The notes under the pieces were generated by a model that saw only the letters and a program-made list of their open reading frames with translations, was not told where the DNA came from and did no database searches. From Diadema setosum (Eukaryota; Echinodermata; Echinoidea; Diadematoida; Diadematidae), in the NCBI RefSeq assembly GCF_964275005.1, contig NC_092704.1, positions 11,286,871 to 11,350,870 of the forward strand: a DNA stretch of 64,000 nucleotides, written 5' to 3'. Both the position numbers and the translations under genes were made by a program. Below, piece by piece: positions 46,808 through 57,750 of the stretch. Position 1 is the first letter of the stretch. Each line of letters opens with the position of its first letter.

Positions 46808-46950
46808 AGACAGAAAGATCTGTCTGTCCGGAAGAGTCTTTTTCTTTTTCTTTTTTTCCGTTATCGCTCTCCTCGAGGGGATCCGTGAAGCCAGACGCAG
46901 TCTCCGCGGAACGTATCCTCTACAACCAGACACAGACGGATCTTTTGGTC
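46808..46950 (+). repeat. AGACAGAAAGATCTGTCTGTCC repeat unit 2
   Basis: It follows the same order of words as unit 1: AGACAGAAAGATCTGTCTG, GGATCCGTGAAGCCAGACG, GCGGAACGTATCC and GGATCTTTTGGTC. Together the units bracket the fold-back element. A third, weaker piece (GAGGGGATTTTGTGAAACT) lies near 46578. Confidence 0.5.
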
Positions 46951-46953
46951 TTG

Positions 46954-47166
46954 AAAGAAGAAGAAGAAGAAGAAGAAGAAGAAGAAGAAGAAGAACTTAG
47001 AAGAAGGAGAAGAAGAAGAAGAACAGAAGGAAAAGAAGAAAAAGATGAAATCGAAGAAGGAGAAGAAGAAGAAGAACTTAAGAAGAAGAAGAAGAAGAAG
47101 AAGAAGAACTTAAGAAGAAGAAGAAGAAGAAGAAGAAGAAAGAGAAGAAGAAGAAGAAGAAGAAGA
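46954..47166 (+). repeat. GAA/AAG trinucleotide tract
   Basis: About 210 bp of nearly pure GAA with AAG, GGA and CTTAAG interruptions. It is a purine-only strand capable of triplex formation. Long open frames here encode only Glu/Lys/Arg runs and are artefacts. It lies in the presumed first intron of shugoshin. Confidence 0.9.
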
Positions 47167-47722
47167 TGGTGAAGATATCCCCGACTACAAGATACAGACC
47201 GATCTTCCGGTCAACTTTTAATGTACGTGTGCTGAACGTCATATCCATGGGCCAACTGCGCGGCGGCAAGTAGTCCACTTCCTGGACTGTATTCGTAGTG
47301 TGCCCGCGTGTGTACGGACGCACGTTGATGGTGTCTGTATGTACACTGTATTACACAATTCACCCCTCCTGAATTTTTTTCGGGAGTACCAATTGGAGTG
47401 TCGCAATCAGCGGTTGGGCGCATTGGGTGGGTGCCGAGTGTGTGGGGACTGCGGATGATAAGAATCGTCCAGTATCTGGATTAGGCGGCAAGCGGATGCG
47501 GCATGTGATGCGGCGCAGCGAGGAAGCGCGAAGCGGACATGGGCCGCTCGCGGGCGGGCCGGCTCGCCGACCGAGGGTCGAGGGCGAGGGGTCTTCATGG
47601 TGTCAGTGCGCAGTTAGTGTGCCAGTCACTGATGAGTCAGTGCAGCAGTGGCAAAATTCATCGTAATCGTTCCACATTCGAAATTCATGCACTTACAAAA
47701 TCATTGTAGACATCCTACTTAC

Positions 47723-47900
47723 CACAATTTGTTCTGTCTTTTCTCTGTCTCCTGTGCGGCTGTAAATATGTAAACCTCTGACGGCACTTTGTTTACAAAT
47801 GCTACGCCGACGATTGCCTTGTCCTTGTCAAACAGACGCCATTTTGAAAACTGCGCTTTAACAGTTTTCCAGCATTCTGATTGGTTAAAAGGTAGCAAGT
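47723..47900 (-). other. Probable shugoshin 5' UTR exon and promoter-proximal region
   Basis: A strong donor on - (TTGTG/GTAAGT, exon ending at 47723) lies upstream of the acceptor at 44673. It follows a CpG-containing stretch with an AAAATGGCG (YY1-like) word. The exon would be non-coding: its ATG at about 47843 runs into an early stop. The upper boundary is a guess. Confidence 0.35.
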
Positions 47901-47999
47901 GTAGTCTAAGCATTCGGACACGAAAAATCGATAAAATTTTATTGTATTGCCCCCCGCGGCGTACCAGTCTTTCGAAATCCAGCAGCTTACAGTACGGTA

Positions 48000-48062
48000 G
48001 TCATCACAGGGGCCGCGGAACGGGGGTGGGGGTCACGGTAGGAGTGGGGGTGGGGTAGCGGT
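48000..48062 (+). promoter_or_regulatory. G-rich stretch in the shugoshin/TARBP2 intergenic region
   Basis: It contains repeated GGGGGTGGGGG and GGGGTGGGG runs, with a second block at 48665-48698. Four-run G clusters can form quadruplexes. The position, just outside the presumed shugoshin first exon, suggests promoter-proximal sequence; this is inference. Confidence 0.35.
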
Positions 48063-48734
48063 GGCGGTGGGGTGGCTGTTTGGCTCTTTCAAAAAGCACA
48101 CATGCATCACACAATAAAGATCATAACATACTGTACTATATAAATTTATTACAAGATTATACAAATTTCTTTATGAAAACACATTATCAATATTGCGAAT
48201 GAAAAAGAAAGAATTGTGTATTACATAAAAAGGAGAAAAAGAAAGGGATAAACGTAAAAAGAATAAACCCATAAATTTCGTGCACACACACAAACACACA
48301 CAGAACAAAACCCATGATCTGCCCGAATATTACTTTCAAACAAGTGAAATGTTTAGAGAGGCTACCAAAAAAAAAAAAAAAAAAAAAAAATGTGTAAAAG
48401 AGGAGTCCTACTTCTTGGTAGGGTCTATGGAAATTGCGAATCAAAAAAGCCACTCTTTACCACTGGGAGCAGTGGTTAACAAAGTGTTCGAGTTATCATA
48501 TTTGATGCATAATAGCTGGTATGCAAGCACGCCGGAACACTTTTAATTTGTTTGTTTTGTTCTGTTCTTTTTTGGGGGGAGGGGGAGTTGGGGGCAAAAA
48601 TTTCTATGGGGGCACATATTCTATGTGACAATGTTGAGATCCTCGGCGAGGGAAGCGACCGAGCGGGTGGGGGAGGGGGGGGGGGAAGGGTGTATGTGGG
48701 AGGGAGATAGGCCTACCCCCTCCCAAATTGAATC

Positions 48735-48873
48735 ATTTGAATTGTTCCTTGTGTCATTATCAAATTTTCCTGCAAGTTTCATTCGAATCTGTCCACACCT
48801 TTTGAGTTATTTTGCACACCCAGGCATACCAAAGCCGATGAGAACATAGCCCCGATCGTTTCTTGGCGGAGGT
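48735..48873 (-). mobile_element. Helitron-like 5' fragment
   Basis: Read on -, it starts ACCTCCGCCAAG and continues through GTGCAAAATAACTCAAAA and GAATGAAACTTGCA, matching the first about 150 bp of the element at 42661. The 3' end is absent. Confidence 0.6.
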
Positions 48874-49454
48874 ACTTGAGTACTACTCAGGTACAATGTA
48901 CTACTAATTACTAGAAACTAACCCCTCCTCCCAAAATAATAACAACAACAACAACAACAACTGCTACTAAAACTAAAACTAAAAAGACATCCTACTCCGG
49001 CCATATGTTCCTCCCACCCCTGCCAAGTACAATTTTACTATTAGATATACCTAAACACAAACCACTCATTGAAAAAAAAAAAACATAGAAAGAAACCCGA
49101 CTCAAATATCGCCGTTGTTATAACAAGAAAGAGAATTCATAAAACTACTTTCAAACCCCCCCCCCAAAAAAAAAATAAATAAATAAATAAATAAATACCT
49201 GTCAAAAACAGATAACAGGTAGGCCTAGGCCTATAGCCGTTTATGATGGAAAAAAAAGGGGGACACAAAAACGTCTCTGGGGGCTAAAAGTTTGTAGGCC
49301 TAATATTCAAAACACTCCCATTTCAATGAATGCAAACCGAATTCATTTCTTTTAATGGGGATTTTCTTTTCATCCTTACAATATGTAGGCACCTACCTAA
49401 TATAATATTCTTCAATTCTGGCAATTTGATTGTAACCCTTGCCCCACTGTTGCT

Positions 49455-49480
49455 CCCCCCCCCCCCCCCCCCCCCCCCCC
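49455..49480 (+). repeat. Poly-C tract (26 C)
   Basis: An uninterrupted run of about 26 C between the shugoshin and TARBP2 promoters. Confidence 0.93.
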
Positions 49481-49599
49481 AACGTAACGCATGGTGATAC
49501 ATGGCACTGTGTTAGTTGTAGCAGAGTTTGTAGTACAACACGCTGTATGCATTTACCGTCAGCTAACTAGGAGATGCGCTGGCATGTGGTCCGGTGTAC

Positions 49600-49662
49600 G
49601 TATTGTATTAGTGTATTACCTGTGTGTATTGTTTTCGCGCGACCATCTGACTCTCTGAGGAG
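49600..49662 (+). other. Candidate TARBP2 5' UTR exon end
   Basis: A strong donor, GAGGAG/GTAAGC at 49663, follows a CG-containing stretch. It could splice to the acceptor at 50548, just before the TARBP2 start codon. The transcription start is not identifiable; the left boundary is arbitrary. Confidence 0.35.
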
Positions 49663-50572
49663 GTAAGCTGACATGAAAATCTGTGTGATGTAATGGTCAG
49701 TTACGTCGTCGTAATAGTCTACTGCAACCTACTTCTTGCTTAACATTGGGGCATGGTTCCATTAATGAAACTAGGATTCTATAGTGTAATTCAACATTGT
49801 TTCATGTCGTACCCTGGGGGTCAGTGAGTGTCAGTAGCTGAAGTAGCTACCATGGTCCCACTTATTGAGACCTGTGTTAGCCAGACGACAGTCGGTCACA
49901 CTGCATTCTGTTCTGCATGCAATGACCAATGACATGTCATGTCGATGAGCTGTGTCTATGTCTGTGACTGTGAGTGTGAGAGATTGCAAGAAGGACCTGC
50001 ATCATATTCCTGACGTGACTCAAACGGCGTGTAATCAATGTATTCATGTTTAAGATACAACTTCATGCTCCTAGATAATCAGAGGATCAGCCATCAGCTC
50101 AAACACAGCGTCAATGCAATAGCAATTTGATTAGCAGTGGCTAATAAGCAGAAATTAGTTTCTAATAATGGCTTGCAGATGCTATGATCAGCTAGTACTA
50201 ACTACTCTCTCGTCTAGTCTTGAGGCCTTGACACAAAAGTGTCAATGCCACAGTTCATCAATCATAGCCATTGAAGAAGAAGAAGAAGAAGAAGTTACAA
50301 ATCTAATACAATTACAGATAATTATCATAAAAAGTTATTAATAGTAATGACTACAAAATGGCAATTATGCGTAAATGTGTGATGACATGACCACCACACC
50401 AGAATTAATCCTGAGTTGGCTGAGGAAATGTGCAGCTCTTGATACTAATAGTAACATGTAGTTTATTTACATCCCTTTTCTGTGTTCCATATGATGCCAT
50501 GGCCATTTAGAATAGTTGTGTGTAAATTTACACCTTAATTGTTTATAGTGGCTTGGATCTCATTCGGTCGCC

Positions 50573-50829
50573 ATGGCAAACTGCAAGACTCCGGTCAGCA
50601 TCCTCCAGGAGTTGTGCGCCAGCAAGGGGGTAACGCCGGTCTACGACACGATAGGCCAGGAAGGCGCCTCACACCAGCCCAAGTTCACCATCCGCTGCAC
50701 GGCGGGGGACGTCGGTGGCACGGGGCAGGGCCCCAGCAAGAGGGCGGCCAAGCAGTCAGCCGCGGAAGATGTTCTGCAGCAGCTAGATGTAGAAGTGCCA
50801 ACAGTGGAAACTGAACAGGCTGATGGAGG
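50573..50829 (+). CDS. tarbp2: TARBP2 exon 1 (coding): dsRBD1
   Basis: This exon holds the whole first dsRBD, from MANCKTPVSIL to the C-terminal helix SKRAAKQSAAEDVLQQL. The donor GGAGG/GTGAGC leaves two bases. The acceptor TTGTTTATAG at 50548 lies 24 bp before the ATG, so the exon has a short spliced 5' UTR. Confidence 0.95.
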
Positions 50830-53800
50830 GTGAGCAGAATCTTTTGAGTCAGAAAGAGTCCTCATTTGTGGGTGTCTGAGTCCTGTCTACTACTCATCAT
50901 GTATGCTTTCAAGTTTGTCTTCCATTCTTTATCAAGCATTATACTTTTACTTCTGTCTTCTGTTCACTCATCAAAATTTCTTACAATAAGTAGGTCTTTA
51001 CTTTATCAAATATTTTCCCCAAATAGACCTTTTGCCATCAGTTATTCTGTCAAGTCTATCGTCCCCTCATCAAACCATCATTGCAGTGCGTCCTTCCAGC
51101 TTTTGAAGAAGTTTGTTATTTTTTGCTGGTCAAATTTCTCTTCAATCTGTCCTCTGTTCGTCAAACTTACATTGTACTTGTCTTTCCTTTTGGCACCAAA
51201 CTGACTTGCAGATTTGTCCTCTCTTTGTCACAAGTGTTACTTACTAGCAAAAATCTGCCTCCTCTTCAAATTTTTTTTTTCCTCAAGTCTTTCTTCTGTG
51301 CATCAAACATCTTGTTTTGGTCTCTCGTTTCTGTGTGACATTTTCTGCCAAATTCCTATTTCTGTCTGGTATGTTCTCACTCAATCAAACGTTTTGTTTC
51401 CAAGTATTTCTCGAGCACTCTTCACTGTCTTCTGCATCTTAGATCAAAGTCTGTGAGAAGATTTGAGGTTTTATATTGTAATGCTCTTATCCAAGGGCAC
51501 ATGTCTTTGGCGTCTCATTTGACTCATTTCTCAAATGGTAATGTGACTACCTGTACTGTGGTGGACTGGAAATGATGGGGGAAATGTGGATGCAATTGGA
51601 AAGAGAGAGAAAGGGAAAGACATTTTTCCAGTAATGTGTTCTACTCTGATATTATTGTGAAGAGAAGTGTAGAAGTTAGACTACTTTTGAGAATATAGCC
51701 AGAAAATATTTAAAAAACAGCCAAGGATTTGTGATGACCACCCGTTCAGAATTTCCAGAACTGCGCGAATGAAACAGCGTGGGCTTTTCCATTTTAGTAA
51801 TTCTTTCTCCATAGATTCCAACAAAATTGTACGTGGAATAAATAATGACAAGTGAATGATAACACTAGAAAATAAATGAATGACAACAACAGAAGCTTTA
51901 CAGCTGTGCTGGTCTCCCATATTTTTGCAGAACACTGAAATACAATCCCGTTGGGAAGCTGCAGGAGCTGGTGACCTGCCTGGGATGGAGAAAACCAGAG
52001 TACGAGGCTGTGGATGAGAGTGGGCCACCCCACAATAGACGCTTTGTTGTCGCGGTTACCGTAGACAAGTACAAGGAGCAAGGTATGCAATCATTTAAGT
52101 GTGCTCTTGAAAAAGTGGCACAAATTCACAATTTCTTGTGTAAGAAGACTACAGAGAAATTGATACATATATGCACTTGTTTCATCTAGAGGAGATTGGT
52201 GTCATGTTCTTATGTATGGCTTCCCTGTAAGAGAAATTGGAATATTACAGATACAGTTGAACCTCTCTTATCCAGCCTCCCTTTATCCGGATCTCTCTAT
52301 TATACGGACGCAATCTCGCCGTGATTTTTGTTTTAATAATTACGGGAGGAAAGGGGGATTCCTAACTCCTTGAGAACTCCTACACAAACACACATGAATT
52401 ACATATTACTTCGAACATGATTAACATACATTACATCAAATTGCTTACCTTCAGACATTTTAATATCCCCAAACATCCCCAAATGTAACAACGAAAGGTT
52501 GCAGTATACACATTACTACATGTGGTACTACAATTCGCTACATCAGTACATGTGTATGTATATGTACGTGTATAAAGCATTGAGTCTCCCGTATCCGGCC
52601 AAATCCCTTATCCGGATGAGCCCCGGTCCCGACTTGTCCGGATACGAGAGGTTCAACTGTAGTCCTAAATAGTGCTGCAGAACTAATTGAACATGCAAAA
52701 GGTAGGAATCCAATTATGCCTCTGCTGAATCGCTGGCATTAGATACCTGTTGCAAAAAAAGAATTGTCTATATAAGATTGTTCTTTTATGTCATAGAGTT
52801 GCAATAAAAAAATAAAAAAATCCCCTTCCGGTTCATATACTGCAATGAGTCCATACTCGCCTATAAGAAACCTCCACTCTCTCTGATAAGCATTTCCTTA
52901 CTGTCCCAGTTTCATCCACTTGTTCATATGGAGATCTTTTGTTTGCTGTTGCAGCGCCTGTTTTGTGGAATAGGTTGCTGAACAGATTTATGGCTGAGAC
53001 AGACACTAAGCAATTTGTAAAATCTTTGAAAAACTTATTTTCTGATGTATAAAACAAAAGTTATGTAAAGTGCATCTGTCAAGAATCTTTAATAGATTAT
53101 TATGTACTATATCAATGTAAATTATTATCATATCATTAGTATAAATCTACTTATATATATTTATACATATTTCATTACCAACTTGTCCTTTTTACCCCAA
53201 AGTGACAGCTGCTTTGTCAAATGTAATTAAAAGTTTAGAGTTGCTGTTTTTTTTCAAAATCACCGGAATATTCTACATTTTCCTCACTTTCTGGGCTTCA
53301 GGCATTGATCAGAGCAAAAGGCTGGCAAAAAGGGCAGCTGCCAGTGCAATGTTGGAAGTACTTCAAAAATTGCCAGTCGACGTCAACCCAGGGCTCATAA
53401 ACAAGAAGCAGAAGGTGAGCGCAAGGAGAAATTCCAAATGAATTTACTGACTGCCTTTGTCATCCACTTTTTCCATTAGGGTCAAGACTGTGCATTGCAG
53501 CTGCTCAAGGGGATGAAAAACATGATGGTGGCCTGTAGGGTTGCCACTAGATTTTATCACATTCCATCTGCAATGGCTGTCACATCGGATTTTTCTCATT
53601 TACATATCAATGAATTAATTGTCCTTCCTCAGAAATGAATGTGTGCACTAATTTTGTGATGTATCTTATACCTGTTCCTTTTACTGATAACTAGCAATGT
53701 ATCAGAGGGAAAAGTAGGTGATTAAAATGTATGCTGCCACATTACACCAAGAGGCCCAGAGAAGACAAACTAAAGGGCCTTTTGCTGTGTACACCATTTG

Positions 53801-55448
53801 GCCAGTATTGACAAGGTCCTCAAACATGTAATTTGCTTTCTCTCTAGGGGAGTTCTAGTGGCTGTATAAAGATGCTCTAAAGGTCAAGGTTCAGAACAAT
53901 AGTAAATATTTTAGAATCTTGTGATTTCTTATGTAATTGTGCACAGTGAATTGGTATGTACATGTACATGGTATTTGATGTAACATCATTAAATTCTGCA
54001 CAGGAGTGAAGCAAGATTAGATTTTGCTATTAGCAAATGCCATCGTTTGGCACAATATTCAAATGTGAGTTTGGTATACACTATAAAGAGATGCATGTGT
54101 TCAGGGTTCAAGATTTTTTTTTTTTTCCCAAGCACTCATCTTTATTCAGACAGTAGCTGTTACCTGTTTTTAAGCCTTTTTGCATGAATAAGGTGCACAT
54201 GTCATCAGGCCCTTCCCACATCCAAAATGACATCCCTCAATGTAGTAGTGTTGCATGCAGAGGCTAGGGAATTGTCACATGTGATGCTGAATGCTACAGC
54301 GCCTCTACTGCACCCATGATGCAAAACTTCAGCCCAGAACCTTCTTTACTTTCTGTCAGATGATTGCATTGGCTGGTGTCTTTTTTAAAGCATTTTTTTT
54401 CTTTGTTTTTTTGCTTTCTTTGCTTGCAGCAAAAGCGTCCAAAGCTTCCTTCCCAGAGCCGATTGTTTATCAAGAATCTACCTCAAGCTGACGGTCCATT
54501 CATTGCCAGTCTCAGGGTGAACCCACTCCAGTTTCCAGGTGAACACAGTCAGATGTTTGTTTGTTTGTTTGTTTGTTTGTTTCCTGGAATGTTTGTGGGT
54601 TTGGTCTGGTTTGTTTGATCGTCTCAGTTTTAGCTGCATGTGCATATTTACCTAATCATTGTTGATCACACTCCATATAAATATGTCTAATATTTACTTA
54701 TATATCTGCATGTGCACCATACATAAAACTGACACATATAAACATGAAACATATGAAATAAAGGGATTTAAAAGAAAAAAAGACAACTACACATTACACC
54801 CACATGCACACATATATATGCACAAGCATATGCCTCAACATGTGAATTCCATTAAAAAAAAAGGTACGGTCCCACAGATACCCAAGTACAGATATACACA
54901 TGTAAAGTGGTCACCACTTGAACCAAAGCATGTTTATTACAGCTATTTTAGATTAAAAAAAAAAAAAAATCAAATCTTGAATAGTTTGTGTAAATGTTGG
55001 AAGCAGTAAGAGGTTTCCTAAATGATTTTTTGCCATTGCAAATAATTAATATGGATTTTCATTCCAAAGATACTCTAAATGCCAGAGTCTCAGAATGTGA
55101 ATAAGCTTTCTCTGTCCACTATACTGGATAATCTAAGTTTGCTGCTCCCTCTTTGTCCCAGATCCCACCTACTCCCAGATGCTTCAGGACCTGGCCGGGG
55201 AGCAGCACTTCAAAGTGGAGTACGTGCCCATAGAGGAGCAGACCAAGGCCGGCCACTACCAGTGCTTCGTCCGCCTCCAGACCGCGCCCGTCACCGTCTG
55301 CTTCGCCAACGGCCTCTCGCGCAATGATGCCATGGAGACAGCCTCAAACAATGCACTGCAGTACCTGAAGGTCATGGCCCTGCGGGCGGCCGTGCCCAAG
55401 CCCATGGAAGCAAACGGACAGATGCGGGTGAAACTAGAGCCGCATTGA
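50573..55448 (+). CDS. tarbp2: TARBP2/Loquacious-type triple dsRBD protein (Dicer partner)
   Basis: Double-stranded-RNA-binding partner of Dicer that helps small-RNA processing and RISC loading in the cytoplasm. Coding exons: 50573-50829, 51931-52082, 53302-53414, 54430-54538 and 55162-55448, all phase-matched GT-AG, totalling 918 nt (305 aa plus TGA). dsRBD1 covers about residues 5-72 (KTPVSILQEL, TPVYDTIGQEG, FTIRCTAGD, GQGPSKRAAKQSAAED). dsRBD2 covers about 91-160 (NPVGKLQELVTCLGW, EYEAVDESGPPHNRRF, SKRLAKRAAASAMLEVL). dsRBD3 covers about 213-283 (YSQMLQDLAGEQHFKVEY, IEEQTKAGHYQCFVRLQT, ALQYLKVM); it is the degenerate, Dicer-binding type because it lacks the lysine helix. The start ATG has a good context (GCCATGG). 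The length is close to PRKRA (313) and shorter than human TARBP2 (366), because the linkers are short. Sequence similarity is closer to TARBP2 (SHQPKF, ESGPPH). An upstream 5' UTR intron is likely. Confidence 0.95.
51931..52082 (+). CDS. tarbp2: TARBP2 exon 2: first part of dsRBD2
   Basis: The acceptor TATTTTTGCAG ends at 51930. It encodes TLKYNPVGKLQELVTCLGW and RKPEYEAVDESGPPHNRRFV, then VAVTVDKYKEQ plus one base before donor GTATGC. It matches helix 1 and the beta sheet of TARBP2 dsRBD2. Confidence 0.95.
52254..52659. mobile_element. pogo/Tigger-like MITE
   Basis: The ends CAGTTGAACCTCTCTTATCC and GATACGAGAGGTTCAACTG are inverted repeats flanked by TA (52252-52253 and 52660-52661). Subterminal TTATCCGGAT words are repeated. 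It lies in TARBP2 intron 2. Confidence 0.82.
52845..53120 (+). mobile_element. LINE 3' fragment (end of reverse-transcriptase ORF)
   Basis: The + frame near 52926 reads SYGDLLFAVAAPVLWNRLLN, then RFMAETDTKQFVKSLKNLF and a stop. This matches the conserved C-terminal tail of CR1/Jockey-type ORF2 proteins (F-VAAP-LWN-LP... F-K-LK..LF). Upstream the frame is broken and no RT core is present, so the copy is 5'-truncated. It sits in TARBP2 intron 2. Confidence 0.65.
53302..53414 (+). CDS. tarbp2: TARBP2 exon 3: end of dsRBD2
   Basis: The acceptor GGGCTTCAG ends at 53301. It encodes GIDQSKRLAKRAAASAMLEV and LQKLPVDVNPGLINKKQK, then donor AAG/GTGAGC. This supplies the dsRNA-contacting SKxLAKRxAA helix. 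It lies about 240 bp downstream of a LINE 3' fragment. Confidence 0.95.
54430..54538 (+). CDS. tarbp2: TARBP2 exon 4: linker between dsRBD2 and dsRBD3
   Basis: The acceptor TTTGCTTGCAG ends at 54429. It encodes QKRPKLPSQSRLFIKNLPQA, then DGPFIASLRVNPLQFP plus one base before donor GTGAAC. No fold is expected; it is the proline-containing linker. A (TTTG)n tract begins about 20 bp into the following intron. Confidence 0.85.
55162..55448 (+). CDS. tarbp2: TARBP2 exon 5: dsRBD3 and C-terminus
   Basis: The acceptor CTTTGTCCCAG ends at 55161. It encodes DPTYSQMLQDLAGEQHFKVE through ALQYLKVMALRAAVPKPM and ends VKLEPH with TGA at 55446-55448. This is the protein-protein interaction (type B) dsRBD. 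The tail after LKVM is longer than in human TARBP2. Confidence 0.94.
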
Positions 55449-55956
55449 TTCAGGGCCTGCCGTTGTTGCATGTGATGTAATGGACATTTCGGTTCTGTTT
55501 CTTTTTTAAAAGATTGTTATTCTCTTGCAGTATCAAGGATAGAATAGGTGATGTGGAACTCCAAGGAGTTGGCATGTCGACCAGAATCTTATGGCTGCAT
55601 CATGCTAAAATTTTGTGCCTCGCCACTGGCATGACTACAGTCTTGGTGTACTGTACCTCACTATGTAACAAAAGCCCAATTTGCCCTTTAATCATGGACA
55701 CAGCGTCAGTAGAGCTGTTGATGAGGATGAAGATGACTTGCACATATTTTCATGAAGATGTTTATATTGCTGTCTGCAGCACAGTCATTTTTCATGCATT
55801 GCAGATTTATAGACAGGAAAAATAGAGGAATGTTTAAAAATAGTCCCCATAACAAAACAGAGCAAAAAGTGAAGGTGATCACCCCGCCCTTGCCCTTGAC
55901 CAGTTACGGACAGGGCAAGCAATAATAGAAATATTTCTAGAGCTGTGAACAGATGG

Positions 55957-55962
55957 AATAAA
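55957..55962 (+). terminator. Candidate TARBP2 polyadenylation signal AATAAA
   Basis: A canonical AATAAA lies about 510 bp after the TARBP2 stop. A T-rich and G-rich stretch about 70 bp further on (56029-56048) is a plausible downstream element. Confidence 0.45.
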
Positions 55963-56714
55963 GCAGGATCATTTTTAATTTGTATACACAGAGTTCATGT
56001 ATTCATTTCTTTTCTCTCTTTATTATTTATTTTTTTTTTGGGGGGGGTAGGGGTTCAGTATTGTACACTTGTTACTGAGTGTAGATGCTTGTGTTATATT
56101 CAAATCATGAAAGCAGTGTAAAAATTCAGTCTGTTAGACCAGACTACACCATGAGAGCAGTGTTCTTTAACCCTCTTTTTTTGCCAGAGACTTTGGACAG
56201 AATGTAGGATGCTGTGCTAATCGGCACTCAAAAAAACATCAAGGGTCAATATCTCTCTTTGTGTGTTTACATACTTGTGAAGTGTGTATTCTGTGGGCAT
56301 TCTTGCCACATGGTTTGTAGAGTAATGTGGTAATCAATGATGTGAAAATAACCTTTTTTTCGAGGGGGGAGTGGATAGAGTATTTTTAGATATTGTCAGT
56401 AATCATGTGAAAAACAGCATGTTTTTGTACTTGAAAAATTTTTCTCTATATACATGTAATATGCAGAGTGGTGCCTGTGAACATTATGAAAAAACTACTG
56501 ATGTGTCACTTAGAGCAAAAGTTTGTTTTTGTATTCAGGGATATTGTGCAGTCATTCTCTAGTAGAGAGGTTTATTCTACACAATGAAGTTCTACTGTAT
56601 AGAAAGTATGAAGACAGCATTGATTACCAATAACCACCTTTTTGATTATACACCAAGGGCCATTCTGTTTTTGTCCAGGTTACAAAACTCATTGCTCAAA
56701 GATTCAGGGTGATA

Positions 56715-57208
56715 CAGTGGACTCCGGTTATAACGAAGTCCTTGGGACCCGCAGTTTTCTTTCGTTATATCGAAATTTTGTTATAACCAAACAAATAAAC
56801 AATAAAAATACAATGAGTGGAAAATGTTGTAGCCTGAATTTGACTTCGTTGTAACCAGAATATTGTTATAACCATGTTCGTTATTAACAGGAGTGCAGAG
56901 ACTCCAACCCCAAGCACCTTCTGATCTGGAGATTCTCCCACCTGAAACCCCCAGCAAACGGGAGACCCAAGTTTATGTGAGCGAAGCGCGAAGTTCCTAG
57001 GGTTATAGATGCTCTCTGGTGCTATCTAAGGCTTATTTTTGCAATATACGATAGCAATAAGTAAGAAATCCTTTCCAACGGGAGACATTGAGCCAGGGCG
57101 GGAGAAATTAAATCTCAAACGGGAAAACGGGAGATTTTGCAAAAGTGGGTTTTCGGCGGGAGATCTCCCGTCGAAAACGGGAGAGTTGGAGTCTCTGGGA
57201 GTGCACTG
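56715..57208. mobile_element. TA-flanked MITE (GGTTATAACGAAGTCC type) split by a nested element
   Basis: It begins CAGTGGACTCCGGTTATAAC and ends GGGAGTGCACTG with TA on both sides (56713-56714 and 57209-57210). The interior has AACGAAGTCC and GTTATAACC words typical of Tigger-like elements. It is interrupted near its right end by 56897-57196. Confidence 0.7.
56897..57196. mobile_element. Nested hAT-like MITE
   Basis: The ends AGAGACTCCAAC and GTTGGAGTCTCT are inverted repeats. The flanks AGGAGTGC (56889-56896) and GGGAGTGC (57197-57204) match in 7 of 8 bases. The interior is rich in CGGGAGA and TCTCCCG palindromes. Confidence 0.72.
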
Positions 57209-57524
57209 TACATGCATGCTGGCCACTGAAATGAAGAGAAGTCGTGTAGTCGGCGGATAGAGGACTAAATGAAATGGATTTTCCTTGCACTGGGAATGAG
57301 CTTCTCTGCACTAAATGAGTATCCCCATACCTTCCGTTCCAGTTCTACTTCATGAGGTATCGACATCCTAATCACGTCAATTCAACAGCACTGTATAATT
57401 TATCTGCTAGTCCAATGACAATTAACTTGCCCTAAAGAGAGTTTGTTCTTTTCTTTTTTTCTTTTCTTTTTTTTTTTCACTGTATGCCTCATCCATTTAG
57501 TGAGTCAATTTTGTGTGTGTGTGT

Positions 57525-57705
57525 ATCAGGACTTCTGAACAATTTCGCAAGTGGTTACATTCACAATTGCGGAGCACAGCAGTTACCATGCACCTTGATC
57601 ACGAATTTTGTACTGCGTACCAGTACATGCATGCATTCGTGTTGGGATAAGAGTTAATATTTTTGCGTGCTATCAAATTCACTAAAACACCTGGTACATT
57701 ATTAA
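57525..57705. mobile_element. Decayed relative of the CGCGAAA MITE
   Basis: Fragments AATTTCGCAAGTGGTTACAT, ATTCGTGTTGGGATAAGAGT and TTAATATTTTTGCGTG align in order with the interior of 7662-7902. The ends are lost. Confidence 0.5.
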
Positions 57706-57750
57706 TTCACATGTTTTTTGCTAGTTGTCCGAAGGTGTTTATAAACCCTA

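Larger units (their letters stand above)
48063..49599. other. Shugoshin-TARBP2 intergenic region
   Basis: Holds poly-A at 48367-48390, a second G-rich block, the Helitron-like fragment, an (AAAT)n run near 49170 and the poly-C tract. No ORF of interest. Confidence 0.55.

Noticed and set aside
46885-47172. Glu/Lys/Arg-rich open frame on +
   Set aside because: It is the GAA microsatellite read in frame. No conserved segment or splice context.
47719-47913. Protein-coding ORF of 64 residues on -
   Set aside because: It ends at the GTAA of a strong splice donor and has no recognisable domain. It is treated as part of a UTR exon.
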